In this document: positions 25,720 through 34,625 of the stretch, one piece after another
Numbering within the stretch: position 1 is the stretch's first letter
Layout of the letters: each line of letters starts with the position of its first letter
DNA from: Variovorax sp. RA8
Lineage (GTDB): Bacteria; Pseudomonadota; Gammaproteobacteria; Burkholderiales; Burkholderiaceae_C
Assembly (NCBI RefSeq): GCF_901827175.1
Contig: NZ_LR594662.1
Span: 4,030,001 to 4,094,000 of the forward strand
Length of the DNA stretch: 64,000 bases
Direction: 5' to 3'
Made by a program: the position numbers and the translations under genes
The notes under the pieces: generated by a model
The model's database searches: none
The model's input: the letters and a program-made list of their open reading frames with translations, nothing else
Told to the model about the DNA's origin: nothing

Positions 25720-26493
25720 TCAGTTCCTGCCCGCGCGCCGGTTCTGGGTTTCGTGCACCAGCGAAAGCACGAGTTGCCACAGCACGTCGAGGCTGTAGAC
25801 GATCGGTCGCACCGAGATGTCGATGTGCGAAAGCTCCACGGTCCCCTCGCCCGTAGGCAGGCGGATGTTGGCCAGCGCGATGCACGCGTCGCCGGGCCGG
25901 TCGCAGGGCATGCTCACCCACTCGGCCAGCGCCCGGTAGTTGACGTTGTTGCCCTTGATCAGGTTGGGAATGCTCGGATCGACCGGGATGTCGCGCGCCT
26001 TGCCGGGTTCGATGTGCAGCGCGTAGCCCTCGCGGATGGCGCCGGGCGAGCACCGCTCCGGGCCCTCGCAGCCGCCGGACAGCACCGGCTCCGGATCGGT
26101 CTTGCACTCGTCGTAGCAGATGACGAGATGGGCCCAGTCGTCGTCGCAGCAGCCGTCGTCGCTTCGGCCGTTCCTGCCGCCCTCGCCGGCCTCCTGCGCC
26201 GGCTTCGGCTCGATCGGTATCTTCTTCGAGCGCGATGGCACGACGATCTCGCGGCCGCGCCGGTCGAGCGCCACGCCCGGCAGCACGACCACGCTGTGGT
26301 CGTCCTCGCCGACCTGCACGTCCAGGCCGCAGACCACGCCGAAGCCGGAGATCAGCCGGTTGAGCATCCATTGCTTGCGCTTGAAGTAGGCCTGCTCGGA
26401 CTCGAAATGCCGAACATCGAGCAGCTGCCCATGGAAGTAGCGCGGGCGCGTGAAGCTTCTCACCACGCCTGCTGCCGGATAGTCGTCGTCCAT
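25720..26493 (-). CDS. eCIS structural/adaptor protein, GQ-L / HGWGVVCG family (copy 2)
   Basis: The 257-residue protein opens with RPRYFHGQLLDVRHFESEQA and has LNRLISGFGVVCGLDVQ followed by LPGVALDRRGREIVVPS, the same order as copy 1. An acidic, cysteine-containing insert (SDDGCCDDDW) lies in the middle. The second half includes INVTVP-like beta segments but no known domain. A strong GAGGAG precedes the ATG at 26493. It starts 22 bases after the tail protein I gene stop and is followed 11 bases later by copy 1, so all are co-expressed. Confidence 0.7.
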   Translation of the reverse strand: MDDDYPAAGVVRSFTRPRYFHGQLLDVRHFESEQAYFKRKQWMLNRLISGFGVVCGLDVQVGEDDHSVVVLPGVALDRRGREIVVPSRSKKIPIEPKPAQEAGEGGRNGRSDDGCCDDDWAHLVICYDECKTDPEPVLSGGCEGPERCSPGAIREGYALHIEPGKARDIPVDPSIPNLIKGNNVNYRALAEWVSMPCDRPGDACIALANIRLPTGEGTVELSHIDISVRPIVYSLDVLWQLVLSLVHETQNRRAGRN

Positions 26494-26515
26494 TGCGTTC
26501 TCCTCGTTGAAGAAA

Positions 26516-28660
26516 CTACAGCTGCCTGCCCGTTCCCAGCCGGCTGTCGATGCCCAGCCGCGCGCGCGGCTGGCCGTGCAGCCCCAGCGCGGATTCGCCC
26601 AGTCCGCCCGGCGCGGGGCCGCTGCCGAGCAGGGTGTCGATGCCCAGCCGGGCCTGCCAGCCGATGCGGATGCCCGCGTCGATGACGCGCAGCTCGTACA
26701 GCGTGTGCGCCGGCTTCTCGCGCTCGACGATCGCTCTCACCAAGTCCAGCTTGCCGGCACATGCAAGCTCGCGTGCGTAGAGCCACACGACGAAGCGGTA
26801 GGCGACGGCGTCGAAGAGCGGCGTGCCGAAATCCTCCTGTGCGAGCAGCTGGGCGCCGTCCAGCGTCGCGGTGGTGCCCACCACGGCGCCCTGCGGCTCG
26901 GCCGATGCCAGCACGGTGTTGAAGCCGAGAATCGAATCGCCGCCGTCGACCCAGGTGCCGGCCTCGCCAGGCTTGCAACTCGTCGAGGACGCCGGCATGG
27001 ACCACCAGCCCATGGCCTGCAGCGGCTCGTCGATCCACGCGCGCACGCCGGCCTCGGCGCGCAACGCCTCGCGCAGCCCCTCCACCGTGCCGCGCCTCGC
27101 ATGACGTGCATAGGCGCCCGCGATGGCCTTGCGCTGCGCGTCCTCGCTCGCCGCATCGGGCAGAGAAAGTGCCAGGAAGCTTGCGAGCCAGGGCAGCGCG
27201 TCGTCCGGCGCCGCGGCCGGGTCCACCAGCGCTGGCAGGTCCCGGATGCGGGTTTCGAATTCGTCGAAGAAGCTCTCGAAGAGGCTGACGTAACGCAGCA
27301 GGAAGTTGCCCTTGTCGGGACTCAGCAGCGAAGGCGCGTTGGCGGCCCAGTTCTTCTCGCGATAGATCGCGGGCAGCTGCGGCAGGTAGCCGGCCTGGTC
27401 GAAGTCGAGCCGCGCCTGCGACAGGACAGGCGTCGCCTGGCCATCGTTGGCGAAGCGCGCGCCGATCCACAGCGCTTCCTGGCTTGCGTCGTCGAAGCTC
27501 AGGAAGAAGTCCGTCACGTCGTCGCCCACCGCGCGCCAGGGTGCGGCGAAACGGCCATCGGCGGCCGGCGAAGGCGGTGGCGCGTTCGCGGGGCCTGCAT
27601 GGACGAAGAACTGCACATGCGCATCCACGGGCAGCGCGACGTCGGCGTGCAGGCGGTTCCAGTAATGCGGGATCGTGCCGACCTCGATCGCGCGGCTCCA
27701 AAGCCAGCCCTGCGGCCTGAAGCCCCGGTCGATGCGCAGGCGCAGCGGCGCGACACAGCAGCCGGGCGACACCAGCAGGCCGCCCGAACGATCGGAGGCC
27801 AGTGCGGCCACCGGTCCTTCATAGCCGGCCGCGTGGCCCGCGAACTCGTAGGCCCCCGTGCCGCCGCGCCGCAGCACCGCGATGCGCCGGCGCGCCGGAT
27901 CGCCGATGTAGAGAACGCCGTCGGCCACGGCGAACACGGCCGCGCCGTCGATCGTCGTCTCGGCTTCCTCGACCAGCCCCTGCGCGGTGAAGATGCAGAT
28001 GTGGTGCGTCTCGCCATCCAGCAGGTAAACGAGATCCTGCCCGCCCTGCCGTTCGCAGGCCACCGCGCGTGGATCGCTCACCCGGCCGCTGGCGTGCACC
28101 ATCTCCCAGAACGCGGGCTCCAGGTCCCCTGCGCTGCTGAACCGGTCGGCACGCCTGGCCGTGGTGTCGACGACGTACAGGTTGCCGTCCTCGTCCAGCG
28201 CGATCGAAACCGGCCGCGGGAAGCCGTCGAGGATCTCGACCAGCGCCAGGGTGTCGGTATCGAAGATCTGCACGCGATGGTTGCCGCTGTCCGCCACGTA
28301 GAGCGCGCGCCGGTGCCGGGCCACCACCAGCGCCGCCGGCTCGCGCATCTGCGTGGCGTCCGAGCCCTCCGCGCCGATGCAGGGCGCCGCCTCGGCCTGG
28401 CCGAAGCAGCCCTCGATGCGGCGAACGAGCGAGTGCGCCGGGTCGGAGAAGTAGATGCTGCCCGTCTCGTCGATGGCGACGCCGCCGGGCGGCTGCACCG
28501 ATGCGAGCCGCTCCAGCTGCGGCGGCGGCGCACCTTCGAGCCGGGGCACGGGCATGAGGCGCAGCGCGCCGCCCGCATCCAGTTCGAGGCCGGTCCAGGC
28601 GAAGCCCGGCCAGGTGCCGTCCTGGTTGAGGTGCCTGTAGGGCCGCGTGTCTTGCGTCAT
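26516..28660 (-). CDS. tail protein I-like protein fused to an NHL-type beta-propeller
   Basis: The 714-residue protein has two parts. Residues of about 45-310 hold NHL-like repeats (PGGVAIDETGSIYFSDPA, ALYVADSGNHRVQIFD, VSIALDEDGNLYVVD), which would form a beta-propeller. Residues of about 430-550 match the phage tail protein I / Afp12-type domain, with LPQLPAIYRE, LLRYVSLFESFFDEFETRI and TVEGLREALRAEAG. In contractile systems this domain sits at the baseplate edge next to fibre attachment. The propeller is an unusual addition and could replace a fibre as a binding module. The C-terminal 130 residues are proline-glycine rich (ARLGIDTLLGSGPAPG). Confidence 0.85.
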   Translation of the reverse strand: MTQDTRPYRHLNQDGTWPGFAWTGLELDAGGALRLMPVPRLEGAPPPQLERLASVQPPGGVAIDETGSIYFSDPAHSLVRRIEGCFGQAEAAPCIGAEGSDATQMREPAALVVARHRRALYVADSGNHRVQIFDTDTLALVEILDGFPRPVSIALDEDGNLYVVDTTARRADRFSSAGDLEPAFWEMVHASGRVSDPRAVACERQGGQDLVYLLDGETHHICIFTAQGLVEEAETTIDGAAVFAVADGVLYIGDPARRRIAVLRRGGTGAYEFAGHAAGYEGPVAALASDRSGGLLVSPGCCVAPLRLRIDRGFRPQGWLWSRAIEVGTIPHYWNRLHADVALPVDAHVQFFVHAGPANAPPPSPAADGRFAAPWRAVGDDVTDFFLSFDDASQEALWIGARFANDGQATPVLSQARLDFDQAGYLPQLPAIYREKNWAANAPSLLSPDKGNFLLRYVSLFESFFDEFETRIRDLPALVDPAAAPDDALPWLASFLALSLPDAASEDAQRKAIAGAYARHARRGTVEGLREALRAEAGVRAWIDEPLQAMGWWSMPASSTSCKPGEAGTWVDGGDSILGFNTVLASAEPQGAVVGTTATLDGAQLLAQEDFGTPLFDAVAYRFVVWLYARELACAGKLDLVRAIVEREKPAHTLYELRVIDAGIRIGWQARLGIDTLLGSGPAPGGLGESALGLHGQPRARLGIDSRLGTGRQL

Positions 28661-28666
28661 GGCGTC

Positions 28667-29656
28667 TCAGCCTTCCACGCCGATCCAGTCGACCGTCCAG
28701 TTCGCATCGGTCTGCCGGGTCAACTGTTCCTTGAAGTCCGGCGCCGCCTGCGGATTCGGATCCTCGGGGTTCTCCGGGACCCTCGAGAGCAGCGAGTCCG
28801 GAACGAGCAGCGAGAAATCGAAGCCGGACTTGCTCGCCGCCAGCAGGATGACGAAGCCATCGAGCATGCGTTTGACGTCCCGGTTGTTCACCCGGAAATT
28901 GAATTCCCGGCTCCCCAGCAATTGCGCCGAATAGCACGGCGGTGTGCGAAAGCCCGCTGCCTTGGTGTCGATGCTGGCCGTGATCTGCAGCCCGACCCCC
29001 AGCGAGGTCGGTCCGTTGGGCAGCTTCCATTGCAGCTGGGTCGCGTGGTCGCACGCCATGTACGGCTGCTCCGCCGGCTTGGCATTGCGCCGCTGCGCCA
29101 GCGAGAGGGGCCGGTCCAGCTTGCAGTTGAGCACCTGCGCGCGCGCCAGGCGCAGATGCAGGCCCTTGACCACCGCGTCGCTCAGCGTCTTGTCGATGGG
29201 CAACTGGTCCGGCGGCGCGCCCAGGCGCACCCAGCAGAAGACCGGCGCCTCGCGCAGCCGAATGGCACCCCTCGCAGTGCCGCACACGCCCTCGCGCGTC
29301 TCGGCGGCGTTGAGCGTGTGCTCGTCAGGATAGGAGACGGTCAGATCGAAGAACACCGGCCCGCCAAAGTCGTCGCCCGCGACCGGCGGCACGGGCTCGA
29401 TGACGGTTTCCGTCAGCACGATCTCCCGCCCATCGGCATCGATGGCATAGCCGGGCTGGATGACCACCTGGCGATCGCCCTTGTTGCCGCTGATGGCGAA
29501 GCCGGCGCCGATGCCGGGCTGGTGCAGGCTCTGGTTGTGGAGCCAGCGCATCTGGCGGTTGAGCTCCTCGACGCCTTGAAGGTCCGACGCGAACAGGCGC
29601 TGGCCGTTGAAGAACTGGTTGCGCTCGACGAAACGGGTTTCACCGATGATCGACAT
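28667..29656 (-). CDS. eCIS structural/adaptor protein, GQ-L family (copy 3)
   Basis: The 329-residue protein starts with RFVERNQFFNGQRLFASDLQ and has a diverged form of the second motif (SLHQPGIGAGFAISG), followed by QPGYAIDADGREIVLTE. A later segment reads ASIDTKAAGFRTPPCYSAQL, which is also present in copy 4 as HIDTSAAGFTRTPCYIATI. This links the two as paralogues. The ATG at 29656 lies four bases after the stop of the 942-residue gene and has GAGGA upstream. A baseplate-associated role is inferred from position only. Confidence 0.65.
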   Translation of the reverse strand: MSIIGETRFVERNQFFNGQRLFASDLQGVEELNRQMRWLHNQSLHQPGIGAGFAISGNKGDRQVVIQPGYAIDADGREIVLTETVIEPVPPVAGDDFGGPVFFDLTVSYPDEHTLNAAETREGVCGTARGAIRLREAPVFCWVRLGAPPDQLPIDKTLSDAVVKGLHLRLARAQVLNCKLDRPLSLAQRRNAKPAEQPYMACDHATQLQWKLPNGPTSLGVGLQITASIDTKAAGFRTPPCYSAQLLGSREFNFRVNNRDVKRMLDGFVILLAASKSGFDFSLLVPDSLLSRVPENPEDPNPQAAPDFKEQLTRQTDANWTVDWIGVEG

Positions 29657-29660
29657 GGTT

Positions 29661-32489
29661 TCAGTCCTCGGAAGAGTGGCCCTGCGCGCAAGGGTCGTGG
29701 GTCTGCTGGCCGGGGCAGCGGGCGTGCGGCGCGAACTCCTGCAGGCAGGCGGTCCAGCGAACCGAGAGCTTCTGCTTCTGCGCGAAGGTCGCGAACGCGC
29801 GCGGAAACTCGGTGTTGAAACTGGTGACGAGCGACAGCGTTTCGGGCCGCAAGCGGAAGGTGGTGTTCGCATCCAGCCGCAACAGAGCGACCTGCCCGCT
29901 CGCGGGGTCAGTCAGGAGCGGGAGCACGCCGGCCGACACGAAGCGTCCGCTCAGCAGGTCCAGGCCATAGGCCACCGCCTGCGCCGGGCGCTCCAGGCCA
30001 TCGGTGGTCTTCATGCGAACGAAGGGCTGCAGCTGCGAAGGAAATGTTTGCTGCGCGCCCGGCAGATAGCTGACCGCCGCTGGGCCGACGATGCCGCCGT
30101 CGATCCAGTCCTTCTTCACGATGCCGTCGCCGTGCTCGATGCCGGGCAGCGCGAGGGTCAGGACGTTGCCCGCGACCGCCTCGACCATGCCGGGGTTGGC
30201 GTTGTCGGCATAGTGGTTCAGCATGCCGACCACGTCGCTCTCGCGAAACACGAGCTCGCCATCCACCTCGACCTGGGTCGGGTCGATGTCGCCGACGGCT
30301 GTCAGCGACACCCGATCGCGCCAGTGCACGCAGGCGAGCTGCTGCCCCGGGTTCAGCAGTCCAGGCGATTCGCTGAGCACGGCCAGCGTCCCGCTGGCCG
30401 TGACGACCTGGAACACAGGCCGCACGGCCGCAGCACCCGCAGCCGGCAGCAGCACCACGCTGTCGCCGGCCGCAAGGCGCCCTGGCTCCGCGATCGTGAC
30501 TTGTTCCGGCTGCGCGCCCTGCGCAACCACGGTGACGATGCCCGGAAAGACGCCGACCGCGAGCGTGTCGAGCCGCTTCAGCTCGACGAAAGGCGTCGCC
30601 AGCGTCAGCGTGGCGCCCTGTACGTTCGTGACCGCCACCGGCGCGGAGAACTCGTCGTCGATGCGCAGCACCACGAAGGACCCGGGCAGCGCCGCATTCG
30701 CGCGGCCGACGACGACCCGCGTCGTCGGCGGCACATCGACGGCGCTGACCGTGGTCGCGCAGCGCCAGTTCGCCGCCACGACATGCTCGCCGACCTGCAC
30801 GTTGTCGAGGGGCGGCCACAGCTCGAGTTGCTTCTTGTCTTCATCGATGTCCTTCACGAGCGCGATCTGCCCGGGCCGCCCCACGATCGCCACGAAATCG
30901 CCTTCGGCGAAGGGACCGACGGACTCCACGCTCAGGGTGCTTCGGCTCGCAGGCTCCAGGCTCTGGACCGTGACCGATGCCTCCGCGGGCACGACGCGTC
31001 GGAGCGCGGTGAGCGCCTCGTTCGACAACACGGGCTCGACCTCGATGATGGCGCCGCTGCGGCTCGCCACCTTCGCGACGGTCGCCAGGGGCCGCTTGTT
31101 CTCATTGAGCAGGACAAGGACCATGCCGACGCCGACAGCATGGCTCGCGGGCTTCAGTTCGATCGAGGTCTTCAAACCGTCATCGGACACCCTCGCGCTC
31201 TTCACCTCCACCGAGGCGCTCGGGCGCGCTGCCATGAGCGTGTCTGCCGTGGTCCAGTTTTCGAACGGATCGCCCACCACGAGCTTGCCTTGCGTGACGC
31301 GGTCGACGACGGCAAGCTTGCCGTCCGACATGCGCAACAGGACATCGCCTTTCCTGATTTGCGGCGCGGCAGTGACGGCTGCAAGCACGGCCGGGTCGAC
31401 GGGCTTCACCTCCGTCACCTTCGACATGCGCGGCAGGTTGCCTACCGCCAGCTCGCTGCCTTGCCGCGCGCCGTCGAGCGCCGCCTCCAGCGTGAGCTTG
31501 GACGAATCGCTCTTCAGCACGCGCACCACCTTGTCGGACCGCGGGCGCAGCTGCGCCACCATGTCGCCCTTTCTGAAGGCAGCGGCGGCAGCCACGGTGA
31601 CCTGCAACCGATCACCGACGCCGCGTGTCGTCTCCGTCACGCGCGAGAAATCGGCCAGGGCTTCGTAGCGCCGACGCGCGATCTCCGTCATCAACAACCG
31701 GAAGGTGAACCCGGCCGGGGTGGCATCGGCGACATGCGGGAAGAAGGCCGGCGCAAATTCGGTCTTCGCAAGATTCCACGTCTGGCTCTGGATCGTGGCG
31801 ATGTAGCAAGGCGTGCGCGTGAAGCCCGCGGCCGATGTGTCGATGTGCGTCTGCACGCCGACCACCCGATCGCGCAAGCCGCCCTTGCCGTCGGGCTCCT
31901 GGATGGTCCAGGGCTCCCATGGCGTGTCGCCGCGCACCGTCTCGCCGCGGGCCAGCCGGGGCTTGGCGAGGGGGCGCGCCTGCCGGGGGCGGAATTGCGC
32001 ATCCAGCACGCCCTCGGCATCGAGCCGCGCCAATGCCACGCCTTCCACGGGCTCGCTCTCGCCCCCGGTCCACGCCAGTTCGAAGTCCGCGTCGAGCAGC
32101 AGCGCTTCGTCGGGGATGCAGCCCGGCTCGGACGCCACGCAGCAGGCAGAAGCGCCGGACGAACGCCTGCCGGCCTTGCGCGGCCGCAGCACCAGCCAGG
32201 CGGCTTGCGTCGGCATGTCGATGCGGCGCGGCCGCTGCAGCAGCAGCTCGCGCCCGCGGCAGTCGTAGGCCAGGCCGCACGCGACCTCCCACGTCACCGG
32301 GTCTTCGTCGATGCGCGTCACGCGAAGGCCGAAGGCGACGCCCTCGGTCGAATGCAGCGCGAGGTTGTGCAGGCGGCGCCTGAGCGCGTCGAAGCGGCGC
32401 TGGTCGCGGTCGTCGGCCGCGCGAAGCGTCTGCCCCTGCCAGTAGCGCAGCCGCTCGAACTCGATGCGATGGAGCGTCGACATGGTCAT
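29661..32489 (-). CDS. large eCIS structural protein, GQ-L family (copy 4) with long beta-rich region
   Basis: The 942-residue protein has the family N-terminus (FERLRYWQGQTLRAADDRDQ, then STEGVAFGLRVTRID and GLAYDCRGRELLLQ). About 450 residues of short beta segments follow, in repeating patterns such as GDxVxLLxxx and VEVxxVLS, resembling stacked small barrels. It ends in a cysteine-containing tail (HARCPGQQTHDPCAQG). Its start overlaps the stop of the baseplate gene (ATGA). Size, repeats and position next to the baseplate genes would suit a fibre-like or sheath-decorating component, although no fibre motif was recognised. Confidence 0.65.
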   Translation of the reverse strand: MTMSTLHRIEFERLRYWQGQTLRAADDRDQRRFDALRRRLHNLALHSTEGVAFGLRVTRIDEDPVTWEVACGLAYDCRGRELLLQRPRRIDMPTQAAWLVLRPRKAGRRSSGASACCVASEPGCIPDEALLLDADFELAWTGGESEPVEGVALARLDAEGVLDAQFRPRQARPLAKPRLARGETVRGDTPWEPWTIQEPDGKGGLRDRVVGVQTHIDTSAAGFTRTPCYIATIQSQTWNLAKTEFAPAFFPHVADATPAGFTFRLLMTEIARRRYEALADFSRVTETTRGVGDRLQVTVAAAAAFRKGDMVAQLRPRSDKVVRVLKSDSSKLTLEAALDGARQGSELAVGNLPRMSKVTEVKPVDPAVLAAVTAAPQIRKGDVLLRMSDGKLAVVDRVTQGKLVVGDPFENWTTADTLMAARPSASVEVKSARVSDDGLKTSIELKPASHAVGVGMVLVLLNENKRPLATVAKVASRSGAIIEVEPVLSNEALTALRRVVPAEASVTVQSLEPASRSTLSVESVGPFAEGDFVAIVGRPGQIALVKDIDEDKKQLELWPPLDNVQVGEHVVAANWRCATTVSAVDVPPTTRVVVGRANAALPGSFVVLRIDDEFSAPVAVTNVQGATLTLATPFVELKRLDTLAVGVFPGIVTVVAQGAQPEQVTIAEPGRLAAGDSVVLLPAAGAAAVRPVFQVVTASGTLAVLSESPGLLNPGQQLACVHWRDRVSLTAVGDIDPTQVEVDGELVFRESDVVGMLNHYADNANPGMVEAVAGNVLTLALPGIEHGDGIVKKDWIDGGIVGPAAVSYLPGAQQTFPSQLQPFVRMKTTDGLERPAQAVAYGLDLLSGRFVSAGVLPLLTDPASGQVALLRLDANTTFRLRPETLSLVTSFNTEFPRAFATFAQKQKLSVRWTACLQEFAPHARCPGQQTHDPCAQGHSSED

Positions 32490-34621
32490 TGCACCTCGAT
32501 CTCGTGGCTGCCCGCGGCCACCAGCCAGGTGGGTTGCAGGCAGACGTTGCCGCAGCTGGGCTCGCAGCCCTGCGCCACCAGCTCCAGCGACAGCACATGG
32601 TCCACGCCGGGCGTTTCGTCGATGACCTGCATCAGCTCGGCGCGGTAGACGTCGCGGCCCAGCGGCCAGCCGGTCTTGTCCGGGCCGCCGGTCAGCGGAT
32701 GGAAGAAGGCGTCGATCGCGGCGGCCACCGCGGTGGACAGCCGCGCCTTGTCCTTGCCTTCGAACGCACGCAGCCGCGCGCGCACGGCGACTTCGAGGTA
32801 GCGCGGCGCGCTGACCACCACGCGCGTGCCGATCATGCGTCGCCGGTCCAGCCGCGCGGCGACCGCCTGGATCAGTCCCGCGCTCGGCGAAGGCCTCGAT
32901 GCGGGCAGCGAGGGCAGCACGATGACGCTCACCACGCCCGCGGCGCTCACGCAGGGAAGGCCGGGGTAGAGATTGGGCCGCGCGATGGCGCGCGCGACCC
33001 GCAGGCCCGGCGTCTCGCGTGCCAGCGCTTCGAAATCTTCCACGGTCACCGCGCGCAGGCGGGCCTCGCGCGACTCGATCGCGCGGCCGATCGCATGGCC
33101 CAGCGTCTCGGCAGGCCGCGCGGCTTCCAGTTCGATCGGCGGGCCTGCGGCGATGCGGCCGATCGCACCCGGGTCGGCCAGCAGCACGCGGTTGCGCGGC
33201 GTGTCGGCGATGCCGGACACGCCCGCCATCGCCGGGGCCGGCAGGGTCGACTCATAGAAGGCGAAGAGCAGGCAGCCGGCGGGCGCGACGCGGCCGTGCT
33301 CTCCGTCGCCGAACCTGAGTTCGCCACGGGTCGGGTCGAGCAGGACCTGCGCGTCCGCGCGCTTCGCCGCGGCCAGGTCGTCGACCCGCATCCACGGCCG
33401 CCAGCGCGTGCCCTCGAGGCTGAAGAAGCGCAGCGTGGATTCGACCAGCGGGCTGCGGGCGAGCGTGATCACCTGGCCTGGTTCACCGCTGCCGGCGCCG
33501 GCCAGCGAGGCCTGCACGGTCAGCAGACCGGAGGCACCGGCGGTGGGCGCGACATAGCCGAGCACCATGAAGCGCGGCGCATCGGGGTCGTCGTCGACCG
33601 AGAGCTCGGAGATCTCCCCGCCCTGCATCTTGAGTTGCAGGCCGGTCGCCTGCCCGGGCGTGAACGGGCCCGAGACGACGGCGCCGCGCGCGAGGGTCCA
33701 GGACTGCCAGACCGGCACCGACTGGACCAGCTCGAGGCCGTTGGCCAGCACGCGCGCGGCCCGCGGCGCTTCGTCGAAGGCGCCCTGCACGAAGCGGCAG
33801 CGGAGGTAGCAGAGGGACTCGCTCACCGGGCCGAGGGCCGTCGGCTTCATCGGCTGCCGGGGGCGCAGGCGCACCGCGCCGCTGAGCGTGAAGACGCGCG
33901 TGCCGTCCTGCGCGTCGAGCGGCAGCCAGCGCGCGGACCCGCCCACGTCGGCGAGGTAGTCCCACGCCACGCGTGCGTCATGGTGGCGCAGCGCGCCGTC
34001 TGCGCCCGTCTCGGCCTGGATGCGCCGGCGCTCCTCGAGCCCGGCCAGCGCGCCGTGAATGAAGAAGTAGAGCTGCGTCCACGCGCCCACCGGCAGCGGC
34101 CAGTCGAAGCCCAGGTAGAACTCGGCGCCGGGCCGGGGATATTCGCCGAACAGCGCGATCGCCTCGTTGCGCGTCCACGCGGCTGTGAGGTCCTGGAAGC
34201 CGCTCGCTTCCCTGCGCTGGATGGCGCGCAAGGCGGCCGGTGCGACGTCGATCGGGCCGGTCGATTTCAGGAGCGCCGCCGCACCATCGAGCCGCGCTCC
34301 GGCGAAATCCAGCGACTCGGGGAGCGACACCGGGCCCGCGCCCGCGACGACCCGCAACCCCACCACCACCGTGGCGGGTTGCGGCGGGCTCGGGCGGATG
34401 TCCATCAGCTGCAGCAGGCGGTGCTTCTGGCGGTCGGTCAGGCGGTTGAGCTGGAACACGTCCGTCTCGGCGATCCAGGCGAGCAGCTCCATCAGCGTGA
34501 TGCCGGGGTCGGAGGCGTTGTGGTCCGTCCACTCCGGGGCATACAGCGGAATCAGCGCGCGGCCCTGCTCCACCAGGTCGGACCAGCGGCGATCGTCGAG
34601 ATTGGGCAACGGGATGGCCAT
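32486..34621 (-). CDS. putative baseplate assembly protein (Afp11/12-like, baseplate J family)
   Basis: The 711-residue protein starts with IPLPNLDDRRWSDLVEQGRA and has SDPGITLMELLAWIAETDVF near residue 45, the hallmark of putative baseplate assembly proteins of the gpJ/T4 gp6 type. In the C-terminal third, TVEDFEALARETPGLRVARA and the ARLRAFEGKDKARLSTAV region fit baseplate J domain III. It would form part of the wedge ring that triggers sheath contraction. The ATG at 34621 follows GAGGG; the frame extending to 34966 lies within the neighbouring baseplate gene and is not used. Confidence 0.88.
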   Translation of the reverse strand: MAIPLPNLDDRRWSDLVEQGRALIPLYAPEWTDHNASDPGITLMELLAWIAETDVFQLNRLTDRQKHRLLQLMDIRPSPPQPATVVVGLRVVAGAGPVSLPESLDFAGARLDGAAALLKSTGPIDVAPAALRAIQRREASGFQDLTAAWTRNEAIALFGEYPRPGAEFYLGFDWPLPVGAWTQLYFFIHGALAGLEERRRIQAETGADGALRHHDARVAWDYLADVGGSARWLPLDAQDGTRVFTLSGAVRLRPRQPMKPTALGPVSESLCYLRCRFVQGAFDEAPRAARVLANGLELVQSVPVWQSWTLARGAVVSGPFTPGQATGLQLKMQGGEISELSVDDDPDAPRFMVLGYVAPTAGASGLLTVQASLAGAGSGEPGQVITLARSPLVESTLRFFSLEGTRWRPWMRVDDLAAAKRADAQVLLDPTRGELRFGDGEHGRVAPAGCLLFAFYESTLPAPAMAGVSGIADTPRNRVLLADPGAIGRIAAGPPIELEAARPAETLGHAIGRAIESREARLRAVTVEDFEALARETPGLRVARAIARPNLYPGLPCVSAAGVVSVIVLPSLPASRPSPSAGLIQAVAARLDRRRMIGTRVVVSAPRYLEVAVRARLRAFEGKDKARLSTAVAAAIDAFFHPLTGGPDKTGWPLGRDVYRAELMQVIDETPGVDHVLSLELVAQGCEPSCGNVCLQPTWLVAAGSHEIEVQ

Positions 34622-34625
34622 GGTG

